The notes under the pieces are model-generated. The model was not told the origin of the DNA. It worked only from the letters and a program-made list of their open reading frames with translations, and did not search any database. A stretch of 64,000 nt of DNA, from assembly GCA_024690665.1 (NCBI GenBank), contig JAILOU010000007.1, positions 1-64,000 of the forward strand, in the 5' to 3' direction. The position numbers were made by a program, and so were the translations under genes. The DNA is from Eubacterium sp. GTDB taxonomy: Bacteria > Bacillota > Clostridia > Lachnospirales > Lachnospiraceae. This document shows, in pieces, positions 52,813-60,691 of the stretch; the stretch's first letter is position 1, and every line of letters starts with the position of its first letter.

Positions 52813-53376
52813 CTATTTCTTTCCTTTCGGTGGCGTCTTTGCCTTCGAGGTCTTACCTTTTGCTTTCGGTTCCTTTTTTGGCGGTTCCGTTTTCTTCGGC
52901 TCTTCTGCCTTCTTTGGCTCTTCTGCCTTCTTTGGCTCCTCTGCCTTCTTTGGCTCCTCTGCCTTCTTCGGCTCCTCTGCCTTCTTCGGCTCTTCCACCT
53001 TCAATGGTACTACCGCCTTCTTTGGCTCTTCTACCTTCTTTGGCGCTTCCGGCTTCTTAGGCTCTTTTGCCTTCTGATTCACTGACTGATACGGAACCGT
53101 TGGATTGCAAAAAACTTTCGCCATACTTTCTGCCGGCCTTGCAATCACAGATGCGGATACGAAATTGCCATATTTAATTGCCGCCGCCCTGGCAGCATCA
53201 ACTCCGGCCTTTACTGCTCCGACATCGCCTACAATCTTCACGGTCATATAACCGCTTCCCCGGCTGTTTTCCAGCTCTAAGATCTTCACATTGGCTGCCT
53301 TGACCATAACGTCTGCAACCTCAATCGCTGTTGAGATTCCTCGTGTCTCAATAAGCCCTAACGCTTCTTGCATCAT
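52813..53376 (-). CDS. BMC-H shell protein with long K/E/P repeat tail
   Basis: 187 residues. Residues 2-93 are one BMC-H domain ([48 protein letters not shown]). Residues 100-187 are an extension with five perfect KKAEEP repeats framed by degenerate copies, ending in a Lys/Pro-rich AKTPPKGKK. The tail is mixed-charge and without predicted fold. Ordinary BMC-H proteins are 90-100 residues, and those with C-terminal extensions usually carry a folded or short tail. The tile should still pack, with the tail either facing the cytoplasm or the lumen. RBS GGAAGG; starts one base after the preceding stop. Confidence 0.9.
   Translation of the reverse strand: MMQEALGLIETRGISTAIEVADVMVKAANVKILELENSRGSGYMTVKIVGDVGAVKAGVDAARAAAIKYGNFVSASVIARPAESMAKVFCNPTVPYQSVNQKAKEPKKPEAPKKVEEPKKAVVPLKVEEPKKAEEPKKAEEPKKAEEPKKAEEPKKAEEPKKTEPPKKEPKAKGKTSKAKTPPKGKK
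52898..52987 (-). repeat. 18-bp coding tandem repeat in shell gene
   Basis: Five consecutive 18-bp units (ggctcytctgccttctty on the plus strand) encode the KKAEEP repeats. The units differ only by synonymous third-position changes, so recent expansion and length variation between strains are likely. Confidence 0.85.
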
Positions 53377-53377
53377 C

Positions 53378-53911
53378 TCACCTTCCTTCCGTATCTAACT
53401 CAATTTCAATTCCATATTCCAAGATTGTTCTGATATAGCCCATTATTGTTCGTTGGTACGCTTCCGGTTCCTTTCCGGTAAATGGCTCAAGAGCCCCTCG
53501 CGCTACCACAACATCGATTCCCTCTTCCATTGCCCTTGTGATTATCTTCGTTTCGGGTATATCCGATATCCCAAGTGCACACTTTGCCAGTACCGGCCTG
53601 GGAAAGAGCGGGAATACTATCTTGTCATATAAAAACGGTTCACGAAATAACTTTTGCGGACTTACAATCCGCTTGCACAGATTGCAAACTTCTTTTACAA
53701 ATTCCTCGCAGTCTAGTTGCTGCTCCACGGCGACAAGCGTAATCTCGCATGCCCTTTCTGCCCTCAGGGCTCTTAATGTTTTTACACATCTTTTCTTATC
53801 ACTTCCGGAGTACACAACTACTACTTTCTCTTCTTGAGGATTCATAAGATCCACAGTCAGCTCCATTACCCGTTCTATTAATGATCGTAATTGTTTTTCA
53901 CTTATTTCCAT
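53378..53911 (-). CDS. BMC-associated flavoprotein-like protein
   Basis: 177 residues. Residues 3-22 (ISEKQLRSLIERVMELTVDL) look like an encapsulation peptide. The rest has a Rossmann-type pattern: VVVVYSGSDKKR (first strand and loop), VTLVAVEQQ-like second strand, YDKIVFPLFPRPVLAKCALGI and DVVVARGALEPF. It resembles the flavoprotein-family proteins found in several microcompartment loci, whose function is not settled. It lies between two shell protein genes. Confidence 0.6.
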   Translation of the reverse strand: MEISEKQLRSLIERVMELTVDLMNPQEEKVVVVYSGSDKKRCVKTLRALRAERACEITLVAVEQQLDCEEFVKEVCNLCKRIVSPQKLFREPFLYDKIVFPLFPRPVLAKCALGISDIPETKIITRAMEEGIDVVVARGALEPFTGKEPEAYQRTIMGYIRTILEYGIEIELDTEGR

Positions 53912-53919
53912 GGGTCACC

Positions 53920-54018
53920 TCAATATGATTAGGCAAAGACTGCCCACAGGCAGCCTTCGCCCAAAGTCTGCCATCTTCTGTGAAGTCAAGACTCGCTCGC
54001 GGAGCTTGTACTCCGACT
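53920..54018 (-). other. Structured intercistronic spacer after the major shell gene
   Basis: The 110-base gap is the longest within the shell gene block. It holds at least two possible hairpins: CGGAG/CTCCG with outer ACTC/GAGT arms (about 53989-54020), and a longer imperfect one around GGCAAAGACTGCC/GGCAGACTTTG (53932-53972). No T-run is present, so partial attenuation or 3'-end protection of the shell mRNA is more likely than full termination. Confidence 0.4.
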
Positions 54019-54021
54019 GAG

Positions 54022-54306
54022 TTAATCAACTAATGACTTCGGAATAATCTTCTCTGTATCCATGTGTGGACGAGGAATAACGTGAATTGATACAACCTCT
54101 CCAACTGCTTTTGCTGCAGCTGCGCCTGCATCTGTTGCTGCTTTTACAGCTCCTACATCACCTCTGACCATGACTGTTACAAGTCCTGATCCAATCTTCT
54201 CATAACCGCACAGAGAAACATTTGCTGCTTTTACCATCGCATCTGCTGCCTCAATTGCGCCTACAAGTCCTTTTGTTTCGACCATACCTAATGCATCTGC
54301 ATTCAT
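54022..54306 (-). CDS. pduA: PduA/EutM-type BMC-H shell protein
   Basis: 94 residues, canonical [53 protein letters not shown] and VIPRPH. Hexamers build the facets; the small central pore should pass diol and alcohol. Probably the major shell protein, given its strong AAGGAGG site and the RNA structures behind it. Confidence 0.96.
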   Translation of the reverse strand: MNADALGMVETKGLVGAIEAADAMVKAANVSLCGYEKIGSGLVTVMVRGDVGAVKAATDAGAAAAKAVGEVVSIHVIPRPHMDTEKIIPKSLVD

Positions 54307-54330
54307 ATCTTTACCTCCTTAAATCAATTG

Positions 54331-55140
54331 TTAAATATATGGTTGTGTTGTTGACTCCGGCTCACCGCCAAGGGAACCAAGAAGTTTTTTGCCAACTTCG
54401 ATTGCCGCTCTAACGGCCTGACGAACAGCACCGGAATCACCTGTAAATGTCAAAATACACTCGTTCGAATAACTTGTTCCGCCATTACCCGGAGAAGAAT
54501 ATCCGATTACTTCAACATTCGCTGCTTTTACAGCCGTATCTGCAAGAATTGCTCCAATCGCTGCAGGTCCTGCACAGGTCATTCCCCATGCTCTGCCGTG
54601 TGTTGCGCCCATTGCCTTTTCCAGACAATAACTTGCTCTTGCCGTATACTGAAACTCAAGATGTCCTGCTTCATTTCCATATACATCTCCAAAGTATTTT
54701 GGAAGTACGTTAAGCGCAATCTCAACTGCTCTTCTCGCATCTGATACATCTTCTGCACCGATGATAATCAAAGAACCATGTCCTGCTCCGCCCTTTGTAT
54801 CTCTTGGAAGTTCCACAGAAATCACCTGTGTATTCGTTGCTTTTACTGCTTCGTCCACAGCCATAATCTGTGGGCCTGCTCCTGTTCGACCTCCGATAAT
54901 ACCAATCGAACGGTATTTACCAAGCTTCATTACTTCTGTAAGCATTGGGTCAACACTTGCGATGACAAGCCCGATCGTATCGCCAATGGCTGTTCCCACA
55001 AACTCTGTAAGTCCCACATTGTCCACGTTGCATGCATCACATGCCGGCGCGGTTGATGATGCGCTTGCAGATGCAGTTTGAGTAGCTGCAAGTTCATCAG
55101 AAACCTGCTTCATTACTTTTTCAATTAACTGCTGATCCAT
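54331..55140 (-). CDS. pduB: PduB-like trimeric shell protein
   Basis: 269 residues, colinear with PduB: after a helical N-terminus (DQQLIEKVMKQVSDEL) and a Ser/Ala/Thr linker, LTEFVGTAIGDTIGLVIASVD begins the first BMC domain and SIGIIGGRTGAGPQIMAVDEAVKATNT follows. The second domain ends SGDSGAVRQAVRAA, and the protein ends PYI as in PduB. Trimers form pseudohexagons with a gated pore. The N-terminus is known to tie enzymes to the shell in PduB. RBS ATGGAGG. Confidence 0.94.
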   Translation of the reverse strand: MDQQLIEKVMKQVSDELAATQTASASASSTAPACDACNVDNVGLTEFVGTAIGDTIGLVIASVDPMLTEVMKLGKYRSIGIIGGRTGAGPQIMAVDEAVKATNTQVISVELPRDTKGGAGHGSLIIIGAEDVSDARRAVEIALNVLPKYFGDVYGNEAGHLEFQYTARASYCLEKAMGATHGRAWGMTCAGPAAIGAILADTAVKAANVEVIGYSSPGNGGTSYSNECILTFTGDSGAVRQAVRAAIEVGKKLLGSLGGEPESTTQPYI

Positions 55141-55163
55141 TTTTTTCCTCCATTCTTATTCTT

Positions 55164-56084
55164 TTAACCAATTCGACAGTTTACTCCGCACTGTTCCACT
55201 ACCTCTTTTAGGGCGTTGATGTCATCTTTTTCAAGCATCTTAACCCCCTGAAGGCTATAATCCCTGCCCAGCATCTTGTATTTGTTTTCCCCAAAGGAAT
55301 GATAGGGCAATAGATTAACTCCTTTTAAATGGTTTTGGTCTAGTGTCTTTGCAAATTCTGCAATCTGTAAAATATCTTCTTTCTTATCATTACATCCCGG
55401 AATAACCGGTACTCTTACCATGATATCTGTAATCTGAGAGATAAGCTTTACGCCCGGAAGAATCTTGTCATTGGAAACCCCGGTATACTGCTCATGCACT
55501 TGTGCATTCATGCTTTTCACATCCGTCAACGCCAGATCTACATGTGGCAGTACCTCTCGAATCACTTCTTCACTCGCACATGCCGTTGTTTCTATTGCAG
55601 TGTTCCAGCCTTGTGCATGTGCCGCCTTTAACAGTTCTTTTGCAAATTCATGCTGTACAAGCGGCTCTCCTCCGGATATGGTCAGTCCTCCTCCGGAACG
55701 CCTGTAATTGGTTCCGTCTTTTTTTAGCTCCTTCACAACTTCCTGCACGCTCATTTTTTTACCTTTCATGATCAATGCACCAACCGGGCACACTAAAGAA
55801 CATTCTCCGCAGCCGACACACTTGTTATGGTCAATCAGCGCTTTGTTGTCAGAACTAATTGCTCCTTGTTTGCAAACGGAAAGACAGGCACCACAGTGGA
55901 TACATTCAAGTTCATTGAACATCACCACCGGTCTTAATAACTGTGATTCCGGATTTGAACACCATATACATCGCAAAGGACACCCATTTAAAAACACAAT
56001 CGTACGGATTCCGGGACCATCATTGACAGAGAATCTCTGTATATCAAATACAAGTCCTTCTAATGCGTAATTAATCTGGTCCAT
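55164..56084 (-). CDS. Glycyl-radical enzyme activase (radical SAM)
   Basis: 306 residues. It uses SAM and a 4Fe-4S cluster to put the radical on the Gly of the dehydratase. Cluster Cys35, 39 and 42 are in NGCPLRCIWCSNP; the SAM-binding GGE motif is in LTISGGEPLVQ. Two extra ferredoxin-like clusters are inserted (Cys61/64/67/71 and Cys89/92/95/99), as in the activases of glycerol dehydratase and choline lyase. Eighteen bases behind the dehydratase gene. RBS AAAGGAG. Confidence 0.95.
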   Translation of the reverse strand: MDQINYALEGLVFDIQRFSVNDGPGIRTIVFLNGCPLRCIWCSNPESQLLRPVVMFNELECIHCGACLSVCKQGAISSDNKALIDHNKCVGCGECSLVCPVGALIMKGKKMSVQEVVKELKKDGTNYRRSGGGLTISGGEPLVQHEFAKELLKAAHAQGWNTAIETTACASEEVIREVLPHVDLALTDVKSMNAQVHEQYTGVSNDKILPGVKLISQITDIMVRVPVIPGCNDKKEDILQIAEFAKTLDQNHLKGVNLLPYHSFGENKYKMLGRDYSLQGVKMLEKDDINALKEVVEQCGVNCRIG

Positions 56085-56101
56085 AGCTCATTCTCCTTTG
56101 A

Positions 56102-58702
56102 CTAGCATCCTCCTGCGCTAAACTCATGCTCGGTACGCTCGATAATGTTATCCTGTACCTCTTTTGCCAGGGTGACAAAGTGAGCACTGTATCCGGCAAC
56201 TCGAACTACCAGGTCTTTGTGAAGTTCCGGATGCTGCTGTGCATCAATCAGGGTCTGACGATCGATGACATTGAACTGTACGTGCATTCCCTTATGGTCA
56301 AAGTAGCTACGTACAACGGATGCGAAATTCATAAGTCCCTCATCTCCTGCAACTGCGGATGGGGTAAACTTCTGATTGTAAAGCGTTCCGTTTGAGAAAT
56401 ACTCATGGTCTAACTTCGCAACAGAATTGGTTGCTGCTGTAGGGCCACTGACATCCTTACCTGCTCTTGGTGATACACCGTCTGCCAAAGGTGTTGTTGC
56501 AAGTCGTCCATCCGGAAGTGCTGCAACATCCTTACCAAAGAGTACATTGGCAGATACCGGATAGCATCCTGCCTGGAACTGACCGCCTCTTGGGTTGGTA
56601 TATTTTTCTACCTCTGCACTGTAGATGCGGGCAACTCTTGCGGATACATAATCCGTCTCATCAATATCGTTACCGTACCATTCTGTCTTCTCCATCAGGC
56701 GCTTGATTGCAAAATAATCTGCTCCGCCGCCGCATGAAGTGCATTCATTCATATTCTGGTTAACAGCGCTTGTTACCGTTGCCAAATCAACAGAACCGTT
56801 GCTGCTAAGAATCTTCTTCACGATCTCATAGACTTTTTGTTCATCGCTCTGCGTAGCCTGTGTTGTTGCCGGCATAACACCGCCATTCATTCTTGCTGCG
56901 TCAAATTCTCTTTCTGCCTGTGTAGAGCTGTCTACCGGATATCCAAAGTTGTGATCAAGCGCATCCTTTAACTGTGCAACTGTAATCTCCTTATTTTCGA
57001 AGATATGCTTTTGCATTGCGTATGCGGAATCACCAACGTCTACTACACCAAATGCCTGCGGACCGGTAAAGTTATAGATTGCTCCACCTTCTTCCACTGT
57101 CATGCCTCGTCCGATACAATCATCAACAAGTGCTGACAGGAATGGAAGCTGGTCTCTTTCCATATGTGCAAGGTCTACTGCATTGTCTGCTTCCACCAAA
57201 TGGTATACGAAGTATTCCATCTGCTTTTTAAATGCTGTAAAGAAATCTTCGATGTCTGTCCAGTCTTTCATCTCACCGGTTACCGGGCCAAGCTGCTTAT
57301 TGCCGACTCTACCGTTGTTCATGGTGATTTCCATTACCTTTGCCACATTAAAGAATGCTGCATCATGCCATCCTTCTGTCTTGTGCGGACACTGTGGTTC
57401 CACGCAGCCGATGATACAATAGTTTCTTGCATCCTCAAGCTTGACGCCGCGGTTGACAAGGGATGGGATAATAACCTCATCGTTGTACATTGCCGGCACG
57501 CCAAGTCCAAGTCTTGCAAGCTCGCATGCGCGATATAAGAACTCGTCCGGTGTATTTTCATGTACTCGGATGGAGAACGAAGGTGCCGGGAGACGAACAT
57601 GGGCACAAGCTTCCATACACATATAGGAAATATCATTGGTAATATCTCTACCGAGCTCATCCTGACCACCAACTCCCAGATTCTGGAAGATTGCATATCC
57701 TGCAAATGCCTGATCGGAGATGGCATCACGAGTCTTATTCAAATCGTTTAACTTTACCCAGATACAGTCAATCAGTTCCTGAGCGAATTCTTTTGTAATG
57801 TTTTTATCATCTCTAAAATACGGATACATATAAGTATCAAATCTACCCGGTGAAATAGAATGTCCGGATGATTCAATCTGAAGCATCAACTGTACAAACC
57901 AGAACGCCTGGCATGCTTCGTAAAAATTCGTTGCTCCATGTTCCGGTACTCGCTCACAGTTCGCTGCAATCTGAAGAAGCTCCTGCTTTCTTGTAGGATT
58001 CATCTCTGTTTGTGCCATCTGTCTTGCCTTTTCTGCATAACGATGAGCAAATTTGATTGCCGCCGTGTAAGTAATGATCACAGCGTTATAGAACTGCTGT
58101 TTTTTCATATACGCAGGATCCATGCGGTCCATCTTCTCCATTGCGCATACAACTTCTTCTATGACACCGCGAAATCCTTTTTGAATAATCTTTCCATAGT
58201 CAACGCATACATGGCCAACACCGCCGTAGTAGTAATTACCAACGGTAAACACACCATTGTTCTGACAATCCTTTGTTTCCTCAGACATATAAGAAGTTGC
58301 CAGATCGCTGACGGTCTTTCCCGGCCAGTAAAGAAATGCCTCGTGAAGCTTAGCCGCAACATCTTTTGGAATCTTAAATGGATCGGCCATTCTTGTTTCC
58401 ATTGTGTCGAACTCTGCTTCCACCCAGTCATAGGAATATTCCGGTGTAATCTGACAAGATCTTGGATGAACTGTAAGTGATCCGACGATTAATTCATCAT
58501 CTCGAATCGTTACCGGTAATTCCGTAAATAACTTCTCTGCTACTTTTGCGCGGCGCATAACATTAGGAAGACCCTCTGTTTCCTTATACGCCTCCGTTGC
58601 GAGAACCGCTCTTTCCGCTTCTACTTCCGGAAATGCGGTTACGATAACATTGGCCAGACGCTTAACTCGGTCTGTCGGTTCTGTAAAACCTTTTGCTATC
58701 AT
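56102..58702 (-). CDS. Glycyl-radical diol dehydratase, microcompartment signature enzyme
   Basis: 866 residues. It removes water from 1,2-propanediol or glycerol to give the aldehyde, without B12. Residues align in register with the Clostridium butyricum glycerol dehydratase up to about 585: His164, Cys433 and Glu435 in GCVEPQ, and Asp447. The radical Gly837 is in RVAGYSAHF near the C-terminus. Between about 588 and 660 there is a 74-residue insert with a helical EQKVYEIVKKILSS segment (621-634) and CTSCGGG. The C-terminus ends SAGGC. The Pdu-like neighbours favour propanediol. RBS AAAGGAGGG. Confidence 0.92.
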   Translation of the reverse strand: MIAKGFTEPTDRVKRLANVIVTAFPEVEAERAVLATEAYKETEGLPNVMRRAKVAEKLFTELPVTIRDDELIVGSLTVHPRSCQITPEYSYDWVEAEFDTMETRMADPFKIPKDVAAKLHEAFLYWPGKTVSDLATSYMSEETKDCQNNGVFTVGNYYYGGVGHVCVDYGKIIQKGFRGVIEEVVCAMEKMDRMDPAYMKKQQFYNAVIITYTAAIKFAHRYAEKARQMAQTEMNPTRKQELLQIAANCERVPEHGATNFYEACQAFWFVQLMLQIESSGHSISPGRFDTYMYPYFRDDKNITKEFAQELIDCIWVKLNDLNKTRDAISDQAFAGYAIFQNLGVGGQDELGRDITNDISYMCMEACAHVRLPAPSFSIRVHENTPDEFLYRACELARLGLGVPAMYNDEVIIPSLVNRGVKLEDARNYCIIGCVEPQCPHKTEGWHDAAFFNVAKVMEITMNNGRVGNKQLGPVTGEMKDWTDIEDFFTAFKKQMEYFVYHLVEADNAVDLAHMERDQLPFLSALVDDCIGRGMTVEEGGAIYNFTGPQAFGVVDVGDSAYAMQKHIFENKEITVAQLKDALDHNFGYPVDSSTQAEREFDAARMNGGVMPATTQATQSDEQKVYEIVKKILSSNGSVDLATVTSAVNQNMNECTSCGGGADYFAIKRLMEKTEWYGNDIDETDYVSARVARIYSAEVEKYTNPRGGQFQAGCYPVSANVLFGKDVAALPDGRLATTPLADGVSPRAGKDVSGPTAATNSVAKLDHEYFSNGTLYNQKFTPSAVAGDEGLMNFASVVRSYFDHKGMHVQFNVIDRQTLIDAQQHPELHKDLVVRVAGYSAHFVTLAKEVQDNIIERTEHEFSAGGC

Positions 58703-58744
58703 TTAAATACCCTCCTTTTTCTCATTTTTTAGCGGCTGTATTTC

Positions 58745-58838
58745 ATTTCCTTCACCCCAATATTCGAAGGTGCCGCCTTTGTATTGACATGTTAAATTAT
58801 GACATAGGTGCTTTTAAAACCACCTACACATTTAAAAC
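58745..58838 (-). promoter_or_regulatory. Repeat-bearing spacer upstream of the dehydratase
   Basis: The 136-base gap before the dehydratase gene has an imperfect inverted repeat at 58805-58826 (TAGGTGcTTTTAAAAcCACCTA) and a second half-copy at 58830-58844 (TTTAAAACCTACTTA), so GTAGGT(GG)TTTTAAA occurs twice on the minus strand. A CATAATTTA box lies downstream. Could be an activator site or an added promoter for the dehydratase. Confidence 0.4.
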
Positions 58839-59309
58839 CTACTTAGGTAAAATTGAAACCGAATTCCAGGGAAGCACATCTCCTTGTTCACTTAAATACT
58901 CTAAGATGTCTGCCACCCCTTCTCCGGTAACCGAATCTATAAAGAAGATCTTCTTACATCCGGTCAGGCGCAGCCACTGCTCCGCCATATCCACTCTGGC
59001 TCCCGGAGCGTGTATCTTGGTTACGATTCCAATTACCTCTCTGGTTGCTAATGCTGCAATATTCGGACTGTACACCGAATACTCTTCAGTCGAGCTCATC
59101 ATCAGTCCTATCACATCTGCCTCATATGCATAAAGTATGATTCCATTGGCAAGTGTTCGATTCTCACAATACTCACCCGGCGTGTCAATGATCACATCAT
59201 AGTGATTGACATATTGCGTCTTGTGATAGGAGATTTGTTTTCCTTTTAAAGCCTGCGTCAGTGTTGTCTTGCCGGTTCCCGTACGTCCGATTAAGATGAT
59301 TTTTTTCAT
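58839..59309 (-). CDS. eutP: EutP/PduV-like small GTPase
   Basis: 156 residues with a P-loop GRTGTGKTTL near the N-terminus, a DTPGEY G3 motif and a late TKIHAPGA that matches the NKxD position of the family (TK.D-like). EutP proteins bind nucleotides, and PduV sits on the outside of the shell and affects its movement. An ATG at 59309 is spaced nine bases from AAGG; a GTG at 59318 overlapping the upstream stop is the alternative. Confidence 0.88.
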   Translation of the reverse strand: MKKIILIGRTGTGKTTLTQALKGKQISYHKTQYVNHYDVIIDTPGEYCENRTLANGIILYAYEADVIGLMMSSTEEYSVYSPNIAALATREVIGIVTKIHAPGARVDMAEQWLRLTGCKKIFFIDSVTGEGVADILEYLSEQGDVLPWNSVSILPK

Positions 59310-59314
59310 AAGCG

Positions 59315-59689
59315 TCACGCCTTTGTGATTTTACAGACCGAGAACCCCATTTCCCGCTCTGCATACATCAGTACTGTCTCCCACGCCATTGACACATCCG
59401 CGATCTTTCCTGTTATAATGAGCGTCCCGCTGAATCGATCGATAAATCCAATCTCGATTCTCGCTCTTTTCATCGCGATGTCGGCAGCTATGATTGCGGT
59501 CTCACTCGGGGAAAGCGTCATTACTCCTATTGCTGCCTTGTTATAATCAATCGTAGGATCTAATCCTAATTTCTGGTAAATCAATTCGTTTGGACTAGAG
59601 ATTACATGTGCCATCGTGATTTGTTTTCCCGGCACTGCTTCTTGAATAATTCTTGTAAGTCCTCCGCCATCTATGTTCCACTGTTTCAT
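59315..59689 (-). CDS. eutS: EutS/PduU-like circularly permuted shell protein
   Basis: 124 residues. The permuted BMC domain of the EutS/PduU family is seen: RIIQEAVPGKQITMAHVI at the N-terminus (the plugging beta-barrel region), AAIGVMTLSPSETAIIAADIAMKRARIEIGF and SGTLIITGKIADVSMAW. It forms a bent or plugged hexamer. First shell gene of the operon. Confidence 0.93.
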   Translation of the reverse strand: MKQWNIDGGGLTRIIQEAVPGKQITMAHVISSPNELIYQKLGLDPTIDYNKAAIGVMTLSPSETAIIAADIAMKRARIEIGFIDRFSGTLIITGKIADVSMAWETVLMYAEREMGFSVCKITKA

Positions 59690-59711
59690 AAAACCATCCT
59701 GCTTTCTTTTT

Positions 59712-60440
59712 TTATCCTAATGCCGCCATACATGCATTTATGGCAAATACCGCCAGAACACCTCCGACTGTACTTCCCACCAGGTTGACAACAAGCTGAT
59801 ATCCCCAATCTACTTTTTCTCCATTCTTTTGTGGAATTGGGATCAGTGCAAACCAGATACTACTGAATACAGAACGCATCGCATTCATAGAGAACCCGGT
59901 CAGGTCAAGAGTAAGCGATAACAAGAATACAGCGGCGAATCCGATTGCACCAAGCTGCAGCGCAACGGTCTTTCCGTCCATAACTTTTCCTGCTCCCAGT
60001 ACCAAAAACAAAAACACAAATGTTGCACATACTTCCTGGAAGAAGTTCAGCACCATATGTTTTTCTACCGGATATGCTGAGAAAATACCTCTCTTAGAAA
60101 TTCCCTCACTTGCTTTAAAACTGTCATGGAAATTAAGAACAGTAAGTCCTACTGCCGATCCTGCTGCCAAAAACTCCATCAGCAGATACATACATGCCTG
60201 CGCTCCGGTAATCCCTCCGGAAAACAGCATTCCAAATACAACCCCCGGATTCAGAAGTGCCGGTCCTCCAAGTACAACTGCGATACATAGTCCAAATCCA
60301 ACTGACAAAGACCATGCAAATGACAGTTCCACGAAGTTAAGTTTGCCGATCAGCGTTTTCTTTAATGTAATATTGCTCATGTAACAATATCCACCAAGCA
60401 AAAATACCAGGCTACCGACAAATTCCGATAAATAAATCAT
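59712..60440 (-). CDS. pduF: Aquaglyceroporin-family (PduF-like) protein
   Basis: 242 residues with six membrane helices of the MIP family. Both pore loops are recognisable but changed: the first has NPG (Asn64-Pro65-Gly66) rather than NPA, and the second NAM (Asn186-Ala187-Met188) rather than NPA, followed by the usual Arg189. By position and family it should let propanediol or glycerol into the cell. First gene of the BMC operon. RBS AAGGAAGGA. Confidence 0.85.
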   Translation of the reverse strand: MIYLSEFVGSLVFLLGGYCYMSNITLKKTLIGKLNFVELSFAWSLSVGFGLCIAVVLGGPALLNPGVVFGMLFSGGITGAQACMYLLMEFLAAGSAVGLTVLNFHDSFKASEGISKRGIFSAYPVEKHMVLNFFQEVCATFVFLFLVLGAGKVMDGKTVALQLGAIGFAAVFLLSLTLDLTGFSMNAMRSVFSSIWFALIPIPQKNGEKVDWGYQLVVNLVGSTVGGVLAVFAINACMAALG

Positions 60441-60650
60441 TTCATCCTTCCTTTCTTTTTTTCAGTTATTTCCCCGATTACGTTATACATTAAGTAATTT
60501 TTTCGTCTTTTAACAGATAATATACAAACTATAAAATGAAAAATCTTCACTCTCCGCAATGGTTTGAATTTTACATTTTTAAGTTTCCCATGTTTCTGTA
60601 TCTGTCTTTTTTTCTTTGCTAAACTATACGGATAAAAAGGATTACTGACC
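60441..60650. promoter_or_regulatory. Divergent promoter region, BMC operon and nifJ
   Basis: The gap is AT-rich. On the minus strand TATAGTTTGTATATTATCTG (60515-60534) offers -10-like boxes for the BMC operon without a good -35, fitting an activator-dependent promoter. On the plus strand TATACG at 60625-60630 may serve nifJ. A 73-codon ORF (60437-60658) in this gap has no support as a gene. Confidence 0.35.
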
Positions 60651-60668
60651 GGCCTCATATATGAGGCC
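60651..60668. promoter_or_regulatory. 18-bp perfect palindrome before nifJ
   Basis: GGCCTCATATATGAGGCC reads the same on both strands and lies 23 bases upstream of the nifJ start, just ahead of the AGGAGG site. There is no T-run behind it. A repressor operator or an RNA hairpin in the leader are both possible. Confidence 0.5.
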
Positions 60669-60691
60669 TTAGCGATTATAAGGAGGAATGC

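Noticed and set aside
52898..52987. CRISPR-like direct repeats
   Set aside because: The 18-bp repeats are contiguous, have no spacers and encode KKAEEP in frame.
56102..58702. Choline trimethylamine-lyase (CutC)
   Set aside because: The protein is closer along its whole length to the B12-independent glycerol dehydratase, and the neighbours (PduA, PduB, PduS, PduT and EutS-like proteins, PocR sensor) fit diol use. No choline transporter or CutC-type gene set is present.
60437..60658. 73-codon minus-strand ORF in the BMC/nifJ gap
   Set aside because: It covers the probable promoter region and the palindrome, has no ribosome binding site and a composition (Lys/Arg-rich, AT-driven) typical of chance.
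60441..60691. Cobalamin riboswitch upstream of the BMC operon
   Set aside because: No B12-box or multi-helix structure is recognisable, and the dehydratase does not need B12.
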